From Siphonodentalium dalli (lineage: Eukaryota; Mollusca; Scaphopoda; Gadilida; Siphonodentaliidae), in contig CP136066.1 of NCBI GenBank assembly GCA_032622095.1, forward strand, positions 98,605,319-98,669,318: a stretch of DNA of 64,000 bases. Reading direction: 5' to 3'. This document shows, piece by piece, positions 10,764-21,719 of the stretch. The position numbers and the translations under genes are program-made. How positions within the stretch are numbered: the first letter of the stretch is position 1; each line of letters begins with the position of its first letter. Under the pieces are notes generated by a model. The model worked only from the letters and a program-made list of their open reading frames with translations, did no database searches and was not told the DNA's origin.

Positions 10764-11039
10764 GAATGAAGCTTGTGTATTATACACCCACGTGTATCCA
10801 TGAAATATGATCACATATACTCAAGCAATACACAAGAGAAGTATTGATTGTGTATTGTTCTATTGTGTGTATCCTCAGTTGCCAATGGTCAGCTGGGTCA
10901 TAAATGTTTCAGATAGGATCATCAATGGATTTTTCCACTTAGTCATTAGCTGGAGGAGCTTACTGTTCCTAGGAGACCATGCGTCTCAGTGCTGCCTATA
11001 TATTCGATAATATACGCTCAAGATCATACCTTCTTTTTG

Positions 11040-11490
11040 TCTACATTGAAAATAGCAAATGGTCACGGTGTGCGGGCCTATAAGACCTTTAATTGTGTTA
11101 TCAACTGACACAGATGACCGATCACCCAAAATGTTACAGTGGCAATGTCTCGTCATTGCTTGTGTATATAATTACCTGTCTCATTACTGGTGTAAATTAT
11201 CTAACAATACCTTTGTTTTCCTCAAAGGTTTTCCTTTTATTGGGGCATCCGTCTGTTAGCCTTTGGTTTCTGGATGATAACTTTAGTAAGTCTGAATTGA
11301 ATGGGAAAAAAATTTGGGATGTGAGTTTACTAGCCCAAGACACAGGTCAAATTCGATTTCGGTTCTGCCTGCCAATTTTCACCAGAGTTGTGGGCCTATG
11401 TTTGAATCACCACTTGTGTATTTTACCACTCACTAGCTATGCTGTTGTTTTGTGTTGTGTTTTTGTTATCATCATGATGACTGCAACGTG
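11040..11490. repeat. Degenerate Helitron-class repeat relic
   Basis: Has the phrases common to these elements (CATCCGTCTGTTAG, TTTCTGGATGATAACTTTAG, CACCAGAGTTGTGG), with a second relic at 12,865-13,100. ORFs here are repeat-derived. No clear ends. Confidence 0.45.
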
Positions 11491-11647
11491 AGCCATGTAA
11501 CTGCCTTAAAATTGTTGATATTACTAGTATTACTAGTATGCTATTATTCAGCATCGGATGTAGCAATCGTGATTGATATGCCACTCACAACACGGTCTAC
11601 ATGGGCCATAAGGGCATTAAGTCTGACTATTACACTTTGTTTGTCAG

Positions 11648-11845
11648 GATGAGTTTTCACACCAGATGGACCAGCTACAGCAGACGTTCACAGACGAGAA
11701 GAAGCTGCTGGAATCGAGGAACGACATGCTGGAGGAGGAGATAGAGGAACTACAAGCAGAACTCTCCAAGGAGGAAGCTGCATATAAGAAAGAGATAGAA
11801 CTTCTCAACAAAAGAATAGCACGGCTACAGCAGGACAAAAGATTG
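11648..11845 (+). CDS. Coiled-coil protein gene, internal exon d
   Basis: Acceptor ACTTTGTTTGTCAG (ends 11647); donor TTG|GTAATA (11846). Exactly 66 codons, phase 0 to phase 0. This is the clearest coiled coil in the gene: DEFSHQMDQLQQTF, then EEEIEELQAELSKEEAAY and EIELLNKRIARLQQDK, with leucines or isoleucines at a/d spacing and many E-K pairs. Its GC content is higher than that of the surrounding intron, as expected for coding sequence. No enzyme or binding motif is visible. It is one of seven symmetric 0-0 exons, the type most easily duplicated or skipped without a frame change. Confidence 0.88.
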
Positions 11846-11959
11846 GTAATAATTATAACCTCACTCCATCTGTCCATCCGATCAAATATCTCAGCCACTG
11901 GTTGTCCAAACTCGTTTACATTTGGTGTGTATATTCACCATCACAAGGGCATGCAAAGA

Positions 11960-12240
11960 AGTACTAAAGTTGCATAATCCGATTAATCGCCCTTCAATTA
12001 CTATTTATTTGGATTCGGGGGCAAAAAATATATGATTTGAGTCGAGGAACCCACCTATCAAAGCTCAGAGTTATTAGACATCGTTTCTTGATATCTATTG
12101 TTTTTCACCATTATTAGTGGCCTTGTAAACAGTTGACAAGCCGAAGGTCTTGGATCAAATTGTGGATGAAGTTGGATAACTCTAAAATCAAAGAAGGCCA
12201 AATTTCGTCGAACAACATGATGATAAATAACAGAGCGTGA
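11960..12240 (+). mobile_element. Family R element, 3'-truncated copy
   Basis: Left part matches 17,564 onwards (GCATAATC-GATTAA; GAGGAACCCACC; TCAAAGCTCAGA; GTGGATGAAG). Cut off where an H MITE follows. Confidence 0.6.
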
Positions 12241-12592
12241 TTTAGCGTGATTTAGTTATGCTATCCCGCACAATGGGTTAGCATCACCAAATTCACCATC
12301 TGGGGACCTCATTCTGCTTATGCCTCATTTTCTGCCTGCGAAGTATCTATAGTCTCAAATTAACATTATTTTTAGCTACTTTTCCCCTTCTGTTCAGTTT
12401 CTATATCCCCTAATTTGCAGAAGGAAAATAGCATAATCGAGGTTCAACTGGGGAACTTCAATCTGATCCCAGAACATTATAGCAATTGAGGCCAAAGCAG
12501 AATGAGATTCCCCAAAGGGTGAATTTAGTAATGCTAGCCCACTTTGCAGGAAAGCGTCACTGGGGACCTCATTCTGCACATGTCCAGGCTTG
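12241..12592. mobile_element. Family H MITE, copy 4 (decayed)
   Basis: Partial hairpins (ACCAAATTCACCATCTGGGG; AATGAGATTCCCCAAAGGG) with the right end CTGCACATGTCCAGGCTTG. The left end is lost. Confidence 0.6.
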
Positions 12593-14514
12593 ATTATACT
12601 CAGCAAAATGGCTCGATCGATGTCACTTCTCCCTGGGATAAAGAGGGACATATTTTAGGGAGAAGATATCTTCCACGTCTCTCTATAGGCTGGTCCATGT
12701 GTCTTTGTTTAATCTGAAAATAAAGGTTTTTTTCCCGTCCACTTGAGTATATCAACCATCGGTTATAGGATCTTTGCATCACAAGAGCTTTCAATGATGG
12801 ATTGGTGATGTTTGTAACTTTATACACTCTTTTTTTTTAAAGTGACGTATTATGTTATTGATCTGTGAAGTCGTCTGTCCTTCCATTCGTCAATTTTCAC
12901 CAGAGTTATGGCGCTTTTTGTTGAAATTTGCATTCAAATTTAATTTCTGGATGATAACTTTAGTAAGTCTCAACTGAATGGAATGAAATATGCTATGTGA
13001 ATTTACTAGCCCAAAATACAGTTCAAGTTCAAATTTAGGTTCCGCTCGCCTATTTTCATCAGAGTTATGGCCCTTTGTTGAAAACTAAGGCTGAGTTTTA
13101 TTTTGAGCTCTGTTGTTGCACCATCACATCAGATGGGCCTTTGTTCATACGCATGAAATAGGACTCAGCCTGTGGTGAGCTTTGAATCTCGGGCGGGTCT
13201 ATTTCACGAATAACAACGAACACTGCTTGTCGTTAAAGATAAATTTATATGTAGAATAAATCATTGTAATATGGTCATATTTCAGGTATGAAGAATAAAC
13301 CGAGCCCTGAAATATAAAATGAACAGGCATTAAGTGATATGAATGAATCTAAAAGGAACACACAATTTTGCTTAAAGACTAAATTATAAAATGAGATTAC
13401 ATGACACTTTGGATTTAAATAAGAGCTAATATGGATTTAGATGATTGACGTGAATAGTAACTTTTAAAAGCTTGATTAAAGAAATGCAGAAATGCATCAC
13501 ATGGGAAATATATTAAAGATATCACAAGAATTTACTACTTCCAATATTATTTAAATGGAATACTGTAAAATGGGGCATTATAAGATTGGGTAAATAATAA
13601 AAGCAATAGTTACCTTATTTTGTGTGATAAAGGCCTGTTTTTGTGTATAAATAAATCCCAGTATAACATGTGTATTCAAAACTGGACAGATCGTCGACTG
13701 CCTTTGTTAACCGCTGGTGGCAATCTGAAAAGGCTAGATGAATAGCGTTTACAAGCGCGGGAAACCAAAGGCGCGAAAGTTCACGCACGGGTGATTACTG
13801 CTATGAGTGTTTATGTCCGTATTATACAAGAAAGCCAAACTGCGCATGTGCGTGCTGTGTTAAGTGTAATTGTTACTAGAAAACATTTGTGATTTAACCC
13901 CTGAAATACCATTGTATAATAAAATATAATTTCGTTATAATTCTGTTAATTGAGCAAGTGAACTATAAAACAATAAAAGTAGTCCTATTACACGCATATG
14001 CAAAAAGTTATGAATGGCTGTAAAACAACTATCAACAACTGTTACATTTAAATATAACTCAACTATATAATTCTCCAATAACGAGATTTTGCATGTCAAA
14101 ATCATTGTTATGTAAACATTACTGTTACAGATCAGAGTCCAGTAAAATAACAAAGTCCCAACCAAAGCATAACAGCAAACAATGGAAAAGTTCAATTCAT
14201 TGGAAAATATTCTGAAAAACAAAATTAGGAGTAAAATACTTGAATTAACGGCATAATCAGCAATGTTTGATTTGTATAGATAACAGTGGTTCATCATGTG
14301 AAAATCAGAATAAAATCAATCTATTTTCCCACATTCTTCTTGTTAATATGGACACACAGACTTTTGTTATTTCTCACATTTTTCCCACTCCAAAAGCCTT
14401 ATGTCTCTTTAAATTGTGATATAACAAATATATTATAATTAGCCAGAATTTTGAACATTATACTGCATTATATGCATAATAATACCTGGTATCAAGTTTT
14501 CTTCATATTTGAAG
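12593..14514. other. Intron sequence before exon e
   Basis: Contains the relic at 12,865-13,100 and, at about 13,990-14,260, a segment that matches 33,440-33,690 (CTGTAAAACAACTATCA; TTGCATGTC.AAA; TTGTTATGTAAACA). Nothing else recognised. Confidence 0.5.
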
Positions 14515-14691
14515 GTCGAGCAGGAGAAAGATGACATGGAGGAGGAGTTGTGTTCCATTAGACGTGATTTTAGTTCCACTCGGAGCAGCCTAGAGGACAG
14601 AATTGATGAATTAACAAGCGAGAAGGAATCTGCAATCAAATCGGATCGTACCCAGCAGCTTAATAACATGAGAACCAACTTTAAAGAGAAG
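14515..14691 (+). CDS. Coiled-coil protein gene, internal exon e
   Basis: Acceptor TTCTTCATATTTGAAG (ends 14514) and donor AAG|GTACTG (14692); 59 codons, phase 0 to 0. It continues the charged helix: VEQEKDDMEEELCSIRRDF, a Ser/Thr patch, then LEDRIDELTSEKESAI, ending in a basic, Asn/Gln-rich stretch (TQQLNNMRTNFKEK). The acceptor is purine-poor but lacks a long polypyrimidine run, so the start could shift slightly; frame and phase support the chosen one. An H MITE begins 52 bp after the donor. Its upstream intron shares sequence with the intron upstream of the exon at 33,758. Confidence 0.82.
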
Positions 14692-14742
14692 GTACTGTTG
14701 ATCCAGTTTAACTGTCTTTCAGAAAGGCCTCAATATATAGTG

Positions 14743-15112
14743 CCGGACATTTGCAGAATGAGGTCACCATGCAGATTGTGAATTTAGTGATACTACCCCG
14801 CACACCAAATTCATCCTCTGGGGACTTCATTTTGTATGGCTACATCTGCTATGGGAGACCTAGACTCCGAGTAAGCTAAGTTCCCAGATAGTGTTGTGCA
14901 TCCATTGCCATTGGGCACCTTGATTATACATTGTGTCTGCTATTAGTCTGCCAATTTGGAGATATAGAGAATCTAAGCTTAATAAGAAAAAGAAACTTTC
15001 TAGAAAAGTTTCTAAAGAAGCTAAATAACTTGTTAATTTGATAATAAACATACTCTCCCGAGGCCTAAGCAGAATGAGGTCCCCAGAGGACCTGTGTGGG
15101 GTAGTGTCAAAT
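14743..15112. mobile_element. Family H MITE, copy 5 (right hairpin truncated)
   Basis: Left hairpin at 14,755-14,836. The right hairpin starts GCAGAATGAGGTCCCCAGAGG (15,069) but breaks into family F sequence at about 15,110. Confidence 0.65.
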
Positions 15113-15317
15113 GTTCTGATAATAAGTTCAACAAATAAAATAACTTATCTGAACACACATTTCCCACCAATGAATACAAATCATTCTGCTCTTGTATTGT
15201 CTGTCTATCGTCTGCTTTTCTTACCTGAATCTCCCCTCCAAATGAATAATAGATAGTTTTGATATATACTTTTATAACTGACGGGTCGGTCAATCCATTT
15301 AGTTAAGAAAGGGTTAA
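15110..15317 (+). mobile_element. Family F MITE, left-truncated
   Basis: Begins inside the family at GTTCTGATAATAAGTTCAAC and keeps the TTAA end (AGTTAAGAAAGGGTTAA, 15,301-15,317). Confidence 0.68.
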
Positions 15318-17563
15318 GGTACAACATGATACCCTGTTGACAGAAGCTTGTGTTGAATTGTGTCTTTGACTGAAACTTTACTTAAAGGATTACTATCCTC
15401 ATGAAACAACAAAACTCTATCGGAAAGCCACCCCTATTGTGATCACAATGATCCAAGTCCCATAAAAATCGCGTAATAAATAAGCCGAGAAATAAATAAA
15501 TAATACCACCACCGGTTGTCGGCTATCTCCGTCGCAAAACCTCGCATGACGTCAAGCGAGGTAAACTAATTAAAAACAGGGAATCGGAGTCGGAGTTAAT
15601 TATGTCTACCTATATGGCGATGAAAAATCCGGAATCGACATCAGCGCGTGAGTGTAATGGAATTACTGCGGGGCATATCAATAGCATTGTGTACTCATGG
15701 TGAATTGTCATCGCGCGGTGAGTTATCTTCACTTGTGATTTGTCTTAAGTGCTGTTTGGAAAGTTACGGTATTGTTTTGACAAAAAATATAGAGGGACGA
15801 TTGAGCGGGTTAGATAACACTTTCGTATAAAGCTTATAAAAACACGAGCCAGCATGTGAACTTTATTCGGGTGCGTGTTCGCGATGTTGTTTTAATTTTC
15901 CGTATATATGCCCCGAGTGTCCCGTATTTACAATCATTCATTCATTCTAGTGACTCAGTTAGGCATATGCTGTATTCATTTCCAAACGATGTTCGTTTAC
16001 GTGATATTTGGCGGGATTTCTGTGGGGAAACCCGTTGCGCAAAATCAGAAACCGATTACATATACAAAATAAAGAGCGTTTAATTTGACGAGTCAGTCAT
16101 GGTTACGAATACATACAATTGCAGTTAAAGTGGGGAGTATGTTGATGAATAATTCACGATGACAACTATTCTAAGTCGAGTCCCCATTTCCTTCACCCTG
16201 GCTCAATAAAGAGCGTTCCACGTTAAGAGTTTTCCTAATATGGTACGAATAAAAAGAGTTTAATAAAGCGGAAATTGCTATGACAATGATGGAAGGATAT
16301 ATAAAAAGCATGCATATCGGAAGTTCATGTACATGTATTGACCTGTATTGTTGTAATCAGTAAACAATCACTAGAACAACTGTTCTAAGTCGAGTCCCTT
16401 TACCTTGACGCAATAAAGAGCGTTCACTATTACGATATATTGCGAATAAAGAGCACTTGAATATGTGATTCCATATTAAACCGGATTATTATCCCTCCTT
16501 CAAAAGGTGTTATATATGATTGGATGTTTAAACGAACCACGGCGAACATTTATATATTTTATAACCCTATTGTTATGCGTAATTGACACATATAGGTCTA
16601 TTTATGACCTGGATATTCAATAGACCACATCGCTATAGAGTGCTAATTTGATAGGCCAATAACCATGCATAGATGCAGTGAATTTCCATCAGTGACAGTC
16701 GGCTAGATTGTTATGGGGTGGGGGAAGCAATATTCCGAAATATATATAAACACCATATTGCCCAAATATATACATGATTCATAACCAAGGAAAAATGAAC
16801 TTATCATATCATATTGGTAATGAATGACTTGATTATAATTGATTAAATCCGACAGCAATAAACCAATTTTGTGTTGTTTTACCGCGTTACGATAAATTAA
16901 AACGAAACGCTCTTTATTGACACACGACTAATGGCATCTGGAAATTGGAATGTTTACGAGATGATAATTGCCTAATAACTGTGCAAGTCTTCGCGTATAT
17001 ATGCAATCTTGATATGCATATATAATATAACTTGGACTATTCCGGTAACGAAAAAATATATATAAACACGAGCACGCGTTTATATAGATAAATGCGCGCA
17101 AAACTGAATAATATACGGGCATGGCTTTATAGTAACAACACATCGCGATACATATAATAATAGTAATAATAACACGATAAAGACATTTAATTACGAGAAA
17201 GGCGATGTTTTCGGCGAAGTTTTGCATTCGCAGTGTGATAACGCGACAATCTTCAAAGGCCGCGATCGACTACATGCAAACTTAAAATACCGCCGTCGCG
17301 TATCTATGCGTTGTCAATGAGTTACCACGTGATCGATCACGTGCTATGCTTCTGTTTACATGTGACAATCACGTGATCGGGCTGATGATCACGTGACTTC
17401 GTCTACAACAAAATCTTCGGCTAACTTCGGAATTTTTTTTAATCGTTATAAAAATAACGATTGGCGGCCGAATATTAGTTTATATGCGCCCAATGGACAT
17501 TTTATATATATATTATCGGTATATTGAAAGAAAATAATATTGTTTTTTCAGGACCGTATTCCT
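15318..17563. other. 2.2-kb non-coding stretch, possible unclassified element
   Basis: No exon recognised. The motif AATAAAGAGCGTT (or close variants) recurs near 16,070, 16,206, 16,423 and 16,443 and inverted near 16,905; the same motif appears at 50,252 and 62,101. CpG-containing words are commoner than in nearby introns. Possibly an old DNA transposon without visible ends. Confidence 0.4.
17326..17395. promoter_or_regulatory. Cluster of four CACGTG E-boxes
   Basis: CACGTG occurs at 17326-17331, 17338-17343, 17370-17375 and 17390-17395, mostly as TCACGTGA-like palindromes. This is the core site of bHLH-ZIP factors (MYC/MAX, USF, MITF types). Function here is unproven; it may belong to a transposon. 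Confidence 0.4.
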
Positions 17564-18007
17564 TTAAAGATGCATAATCTGAATTAACACTCCCAAATTA
17601 CAATTTCTTTGGCTTCGGTGGTGAAAAATATTTGGTTCATTTCGAGGAACCCACCATCAAAGCTCAGATATCGATTTTTGAAATTGTTATTTCTTGAGAT
17701 GTGCAATTATTTGTGGCCCAGAAAATCATTGTCAAATGGATGGTCTGGTACACAATTGTGGATGAAGATGGGTAACTCTAAATCAAGTGGTAATACGGCC
17801 AAATTTTGTGATACTCAAGTGATAATACGGCCATATTTTGTCGAACAAAATGTTGATAGTTTTGGGAAATTTGATACCATAGTTGACAGTGGTTAGCACT
17901 GTTTTGTTGTAATTAATCGATTCTGATAACTAAAGCATATTTCGAAGAAATTTTGTTGTTGTATCTTGATGATATGGGGACCATCTGATCGGACTGAGTA
18001 CCTTTAA
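17564..18007 (+). mobile_element. Family R element, full copy, TTAA ends
   Basis: TTAA at 17564-17567 and 18004-18007. Right end GACTGAGTACCTTTAA. The homologous copy at 52,097-52,543 (inverted) shows the terminal inverted repeat AAAGGTACTCAATC. Non-autonomous. Confidence 0.75.
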
Positions 18008-18036
18008 ATTTAAGTACAGGGAAATTGGACACCTCT

Positions 18037-18372
18037 TTGACCCTTTCTTTACTGAATACTCATTGATGAGTAGTTATCACTTAGAAAATGTTCAGATAAT
18101 AAGTTCAACAAACGACATTTCCCTCCAATAAATAGGGCTCATTTTGCACTTGTATTATATGTTGTCTACTTATAGATATATTTCCTGAAAACCCCTCCAG
18201 ATGAATTATAGACCATTCCAACATATACTTTATAACCAGTCTTCAAAATTGGCATCAGCAATAAGTAATGCCATGGCAACATATGGATTCTAACATGCCA
18301 CAGCATTAAATTTTCCGTGGGACATTTATCCGAATTTCGATAGCTGTATCCATTTAATATAGAAAGGGTTAA
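18037..18372 (+). mobile_element. Family F MITE, full copy, 17 bp before an exon
   Basis: TTGACCCTTTCTTTACTGAA at the left, ATATAGAAAGGGTTAA at the right. Internal ACTCATTGATGAGTAGTT hairpin and CAGATAATAAGTTCAAC. This copy is the intact reference for the H insertion at 21,177. Confidence 0.78.
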
Positions 18373-18389
18373 TATTTTTGTATTTTAAG

Positions 18390-18503
18390 GTACATCATGA
18401 TACTCTAGTCAAAGAAAACGAGGTGCTTCAGGACAGAATCAAAACTCTATATGAGCAGTTAGACGGAATGCAGGCTGAAGTTGAAGTTAACAGGAATGCT
18501 AAG
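18390..18503 (+). CDS. Coiled-coil protein gene, internal exon f (114 nt)
   Basis: Acceptor TTTTTGTATTTTAAG (ends 18389) and donor AAG|GTTGTT (18504; a weaker donor than most here). 38 codons, phase 0 to 0. The peptide VHHDTLVKENEVLQDRI continues KTLYEQLDGMQAEVEV as a coiled coil. It aligns without gaps to the 38-residue exon at 30,838: Leu6, Glu9-Asn10-Glu11, Leu13, Ile17 and Gln23-Leu24 are all shared. That identity of length and register suggests exon duplication. Only 17 bp separate the acceptor from the end of a family F MITE. Confidence 0.78.
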
Positions 18504-18589
18504 GTTGTTATACGACCATATTTAAAAAACAGAACGTCCGTTCACTTTTGGATTCCAGATGATGTGCCCGACTTCGCCTGTGCTATTTA

Positions 18590-18985
18590 GGGATTTCTTT
18601 GTGATCGCCTGCGTCTGGGCAGAATATACAGCGTCTGGACAAAATATTGTTCGATTGGTCCAGAAAAATGCCTATATGAGTATATATGAGTGAGGTCAAG
18701 GTCACACGTGAAATTGGACCCACCCATATTGTTCCCGGGATCAAAGTAGGCCTATACATACCAAATTTGAGTCGGATCCGTCGAGGTCCAGAAACATGCT
18801 TATATGAACGTATATGAGCAAGGTCAAGGACACCGTCGCACATGCAATTGGACCTGCCCATATTGTTGCCGGGATCAAAGTACGACTACATACCAAATTT
18901 AAGTCAGATCGGTCTAGCAGTTTTCGAGTCTATAACACACATACATACACACAGATATACAGAAATTCCAAAATATGTAATAGAT
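18590..18985 (-). mobile_element. Helitron-like relic, minus orientation
   Basis: Read on the minus strand it starts TCTATTACATATTTTGGAAT, then a TGTGTGTATG run, like the units at 42,091-43,986 and 62,921. Two about 130-bp direct repeats inside (ATATGAG..AAGGTCAAGG; ATTGGACC.GCCCATATTGTT). The 3' end has decayed. Confidence 0.6.
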
Positions 18986-19182
18986 TGTTTACAACACGGA
19001 TTGGAACACAATATGGGTTATATGTGATCGCCATTTGCTTAACGATGTCTTGATGGAATTTGATTATTGTTTATTGTCTGTTTATTTATGGAAAAGTTAT
19101 GGTCCTTAATTAGCTATTTTTCATGTACTTTATGCTCTTAGTGCTATATATCTTGACCAAATTGTCTTCCATATATTCACAG

Positions 19183-19308
19183 ATAGAGAATGAGTTACTG
19201 AAAGCTGATTTTGGTAAACTTCTACACAAGTTGACAGAAGAAGGAATTGATGTTGGGCAGGAGTATCTGAGTTGTGGTGATGTCCTCCGATCTTGTTCCC
19301 AACTTCAT
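19183..19308 (+). CDS. Coiled-coil protein gene, internal exon g
   Basis: Acceptor CCATATATTCACAG (ends 19182); donor CAT|GTGAGT (19309), a strong consensus. 42 codons, phase 0 to 0. The first half is helical (IENELLKADFGKLLHKL). The second half is different: a Gly/Asp turn, then EYLSCGDVLRSCSQLH with two cysteines, which does not look like coiled coil and may be a small break or binding patch. No close family recognised. A TTAA element starts 19 bp past the donor, so most of the following intron edge is transposon. Confidence 0.82.
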
Positions 19309-19327
19309 GTGAGTCCCTTTACACATG

Positions 19328-19827
19328 TTAACCCATTCTTTAGTAAATAGATTCTCCCATTCAGTTATGAAAGTATACATGGGAATAGTCTTATATGGAG
19401 GGGGTGTTCAGGAAATGTAAGCAGACGACAGACAGATGAAAAAATAATACAAGTGCAGAATGATTTCTATTAATTAGTGGGAAATACTCAGATAATACTT
19501 TCAACAAACAACCTGTTTGAAATTAATATCTGAAATTTCCTAAGGGAACTACTCATTAACCCTTCCGGAAATTTTGTGAAAACTCTGTGCCAATGCATTC
19601 TCTTATACATGCAAGTCTCCCAAAGGAAGCCTCACATATATAAGAGAATGTATTGGCCTAACAATATTACCTTGACTTTGTATGACAGTGCATTCTCTAA
19701 TATATGCAAGGCTCCCTCTGGGAGACTCGCATATATAAGAGAATGCAGTGGCAAAGAATCTTTAATGCTGCACAATGCTTCTCCCATCATGAAAGTGTTA
19801 ATGAGTAGTTAGTAAAGAGAGGGTTAA
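19328..19827 (-). mobile_element. Family F MITE split by a family C MITE
   Basis: Outer TTAA at 19328-19331 and 19824-19827. The element is in reverse orientation relative to 18,037. Its ACTCAT..ATGAGTAGT hairpin is split by the insert at 19,556-19,801. Confidence 0.78.
19556..19801. mobile_element. Family C MITE nested in family F
   Basis: TTAA at 19556-19559 and 19798-19801; removing one TTAA and the insert restores ACTCATTAATGAGTAGT. Two internal hairpins (about 19,589-19,655 and 19,686-19,750). Confidence 0.8.
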
Positions 19828-20069
19828 CCTTCAACTGTCTAAAGCAATGCTTATTAATTAGTAGATAAACATACTGTGTTTTGTTGGATGTACTCGGGGG
19901 AATTAAGCATGAAAACAGTTTGTGAACAAGCTGGTTTGCTTGATTATCTCGAATCCACGAATATCCAATGATACAGGGTACGTTTATCTCCATTGTAATT
20001 CAATCCACTAACAAATTTAAAAGGAACTTCCCGAAAATAACTTTTTATCTGCATTACATGTTATTACGT

Positions 20070-20408
20070 GAGATATCCTTTTCTGGTGATCAAATCTCTG
20101 GTACGTTCCATAGGGTTACTCGGAACTGAGCATGAACAGCCAACGATCTTGGACCAAATTGCGCATGAAGATGGATAACTCTTACAATTAGTGGCTTTGT
20201 GTGTTACATATTTGAAAATCCTGCCAAATTTTGTTGAACAAAATGTTGATAAATAACAGGCTTTGGGCAATTTTATACTATAGTTGAGTGTGGTTAGCAT
20301 TATTTTTGGGCAATTAATCGATTCTGATAACTGAAGCGGGATTTCAAAATGTGTTTTGTTGGAATCTGATTATATGGGGACCATTGAATCGGATTGAGTA
20401 CCTTTGGT
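20070..20408 (+). mobile_element. Family R element, partial
   Basis: Matches the right two thirds of 17,564-18,007 and keeps the right end GAATCGGATTGAGTACCTTT. The left end is not found. Confidence 0.62.
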
Positions 20409-20621
20409 GTTTACTCCGTTATTTCATTGGAAATCGTGAATATCTCCTTGGACATATATCATGCATTGTCATACGCACACTGTCAACTCGTCAATATCCT
20501 ATTTAAGATGTAAATGTAGAGATTTCATGATATATTCTACCCACTGGCCATTCAATCTTTTGTTTACACTGATGAACTGACATTGGATTGTGATGGTATT
20601 ACCATATAGTTGATCTAATTA

Positions 20622-20782
20622 ATAACGAGGTTATTACTTGGTTAGTTGGATATCGGCAAGACATATATCAGCCCATGGTGACTTCATATCAGCCTCGACT
20701 GTCAGTCTCAGGCTGATATGAAGTTACCTCGGGCTGATATCTTGGCCGATATCTAACTAACAATGTAATAACCTCTAATTAT
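20622..20782. mobile_element. Palindromic MITE, about 160 bp
   Basis: Long inverted repeat: AGGTTATTAC..TTAGTTGGATATCGG and its complement around a TCGACTG/CAGTCTC centre; arms also share GGCTGATATGAAGT. Only copy seen. Confidence 0.7.
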
Positions 20783-20950
20783 CGAGGACAGTGATGTTAC
20801 AACAACCTGTCAAGTCCACATCAGTTTGAGTGGGATAAACTATGATTGAACACACCATTAACAGTTTTAGTGTATTTGGAATTGGATCAGTACCTACCGT
20901 CTGGGTACCTGGTAGTTTATTTGGAAGATCATTCCCATTTTTCTTTACAG

Positions 20951-21064
20951 GAAAACTTTGAGAAAAGAATTGCAGACAACCTGAGACAGGAAATAGCGCT
21001 AGTGAAGGAACAACTTTTGTTCTACACAGGGGCCAACACGACAGAACACAGCAATCTTAATGTT
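20951..21064 (+). CDS. Coiled-coil protein gene, internal exon h (114 nt)
   Basis: Acceptor ATTTTTCTTTACAG (ends 20950) with a good pyrimidine tract; donor GTT|GTGAGT (21065). 38 codons, phase 0 to 0. Peptide ENFEKRIADNLRQEIALVKE, then QLLFYTG and a polar tail NTTEHSNLNV. The helix plus YT ending strongly resembles the middle of the exon at 5,577 (EIDLLKNQLNIYT against EIALVKEQLLFYT), and the exon length equals that of the exons at 18,390 and 30,838. These point to repeated coiled-coil modules. A TTAA element begins 77 bp after the donor. Confidence 0.85.
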
Positions 21065-21141
21065 GTGAGTTTTGAGTCTCCGGTCATTTTATTTGTAATC
21101 ACTGCAGTGCATCGAGTTCATGACATTTGAATTTTTTTTCC

Positions 21142-21628
21142 TTAACCTAATCTATACTAAGTACTCAGATAATAAGCAAGCCTTGAAATAGGGTGTCTGT
21201 CATTTGCAGAATGAGGTCCCCAGAGGGTGAATTTAGTGATGCTACCCCGCATAGCGGTCTAGCATCACCAAATTCACCCTCTGGGAACCTCATTCTGCTG
21301 AGGTGTAAGCAGAATGAGGTCCCCAGAGGGTGAATTTGGTGATGCTAGCCCGCTATGCGGGGTAGCATCACTAAATTCACCCTCTGGGGACCTCATTCTG
21401 CAAATGACAGACACCCTATTTCAAGGCTTGATAATAAGTTCAACAAAATGACCATCATTTGTTGAACTTATTATCTGAACATTTCCCACCAATGAGTATG
21501 AATCATTCTGATCTTGTATTATCTTTTTGTATGCCAGTCGTCTGCTTTTATTACCTGAACACCCCTCCTAATGAATAATGGACCATTCCAACTGAATGGG
21601 AGAAACCATTCAGTATAGAAAGGATTAA
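21142..21628 (+). mobile_element. Family F MITE split by an H MITE
   Basis: TTAA at 21142-21145 and 21625-21628. Internal order matches 18,037-18,372, with the H element inserted at ATAATAAG. Confidence 0.75.
21177..21430. mobile_element. Family H MITE, copy 6, intact with exact 8-bp TSD
   Basis: TIRs begin CAAGCCTTGAAATAGGGTG; two perfect-looking hairpins (21,206-21,297; 21,308-21,401). Flanked by ATAATAAG at 21169-21176 and 21431-21438. The empty site CAGATAATAAGTTCAAC is seen in family F at 18,095. Confidence 0.9.
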
Positions 21629-21719
21629 AGACATATTATGTACTTGTTCGGGTGCGTGAAACTGATAAGTTAGTATTCAGGTGATATGCCAACTGTGGGA
21701 ATGTAGCATTCTACTAATA

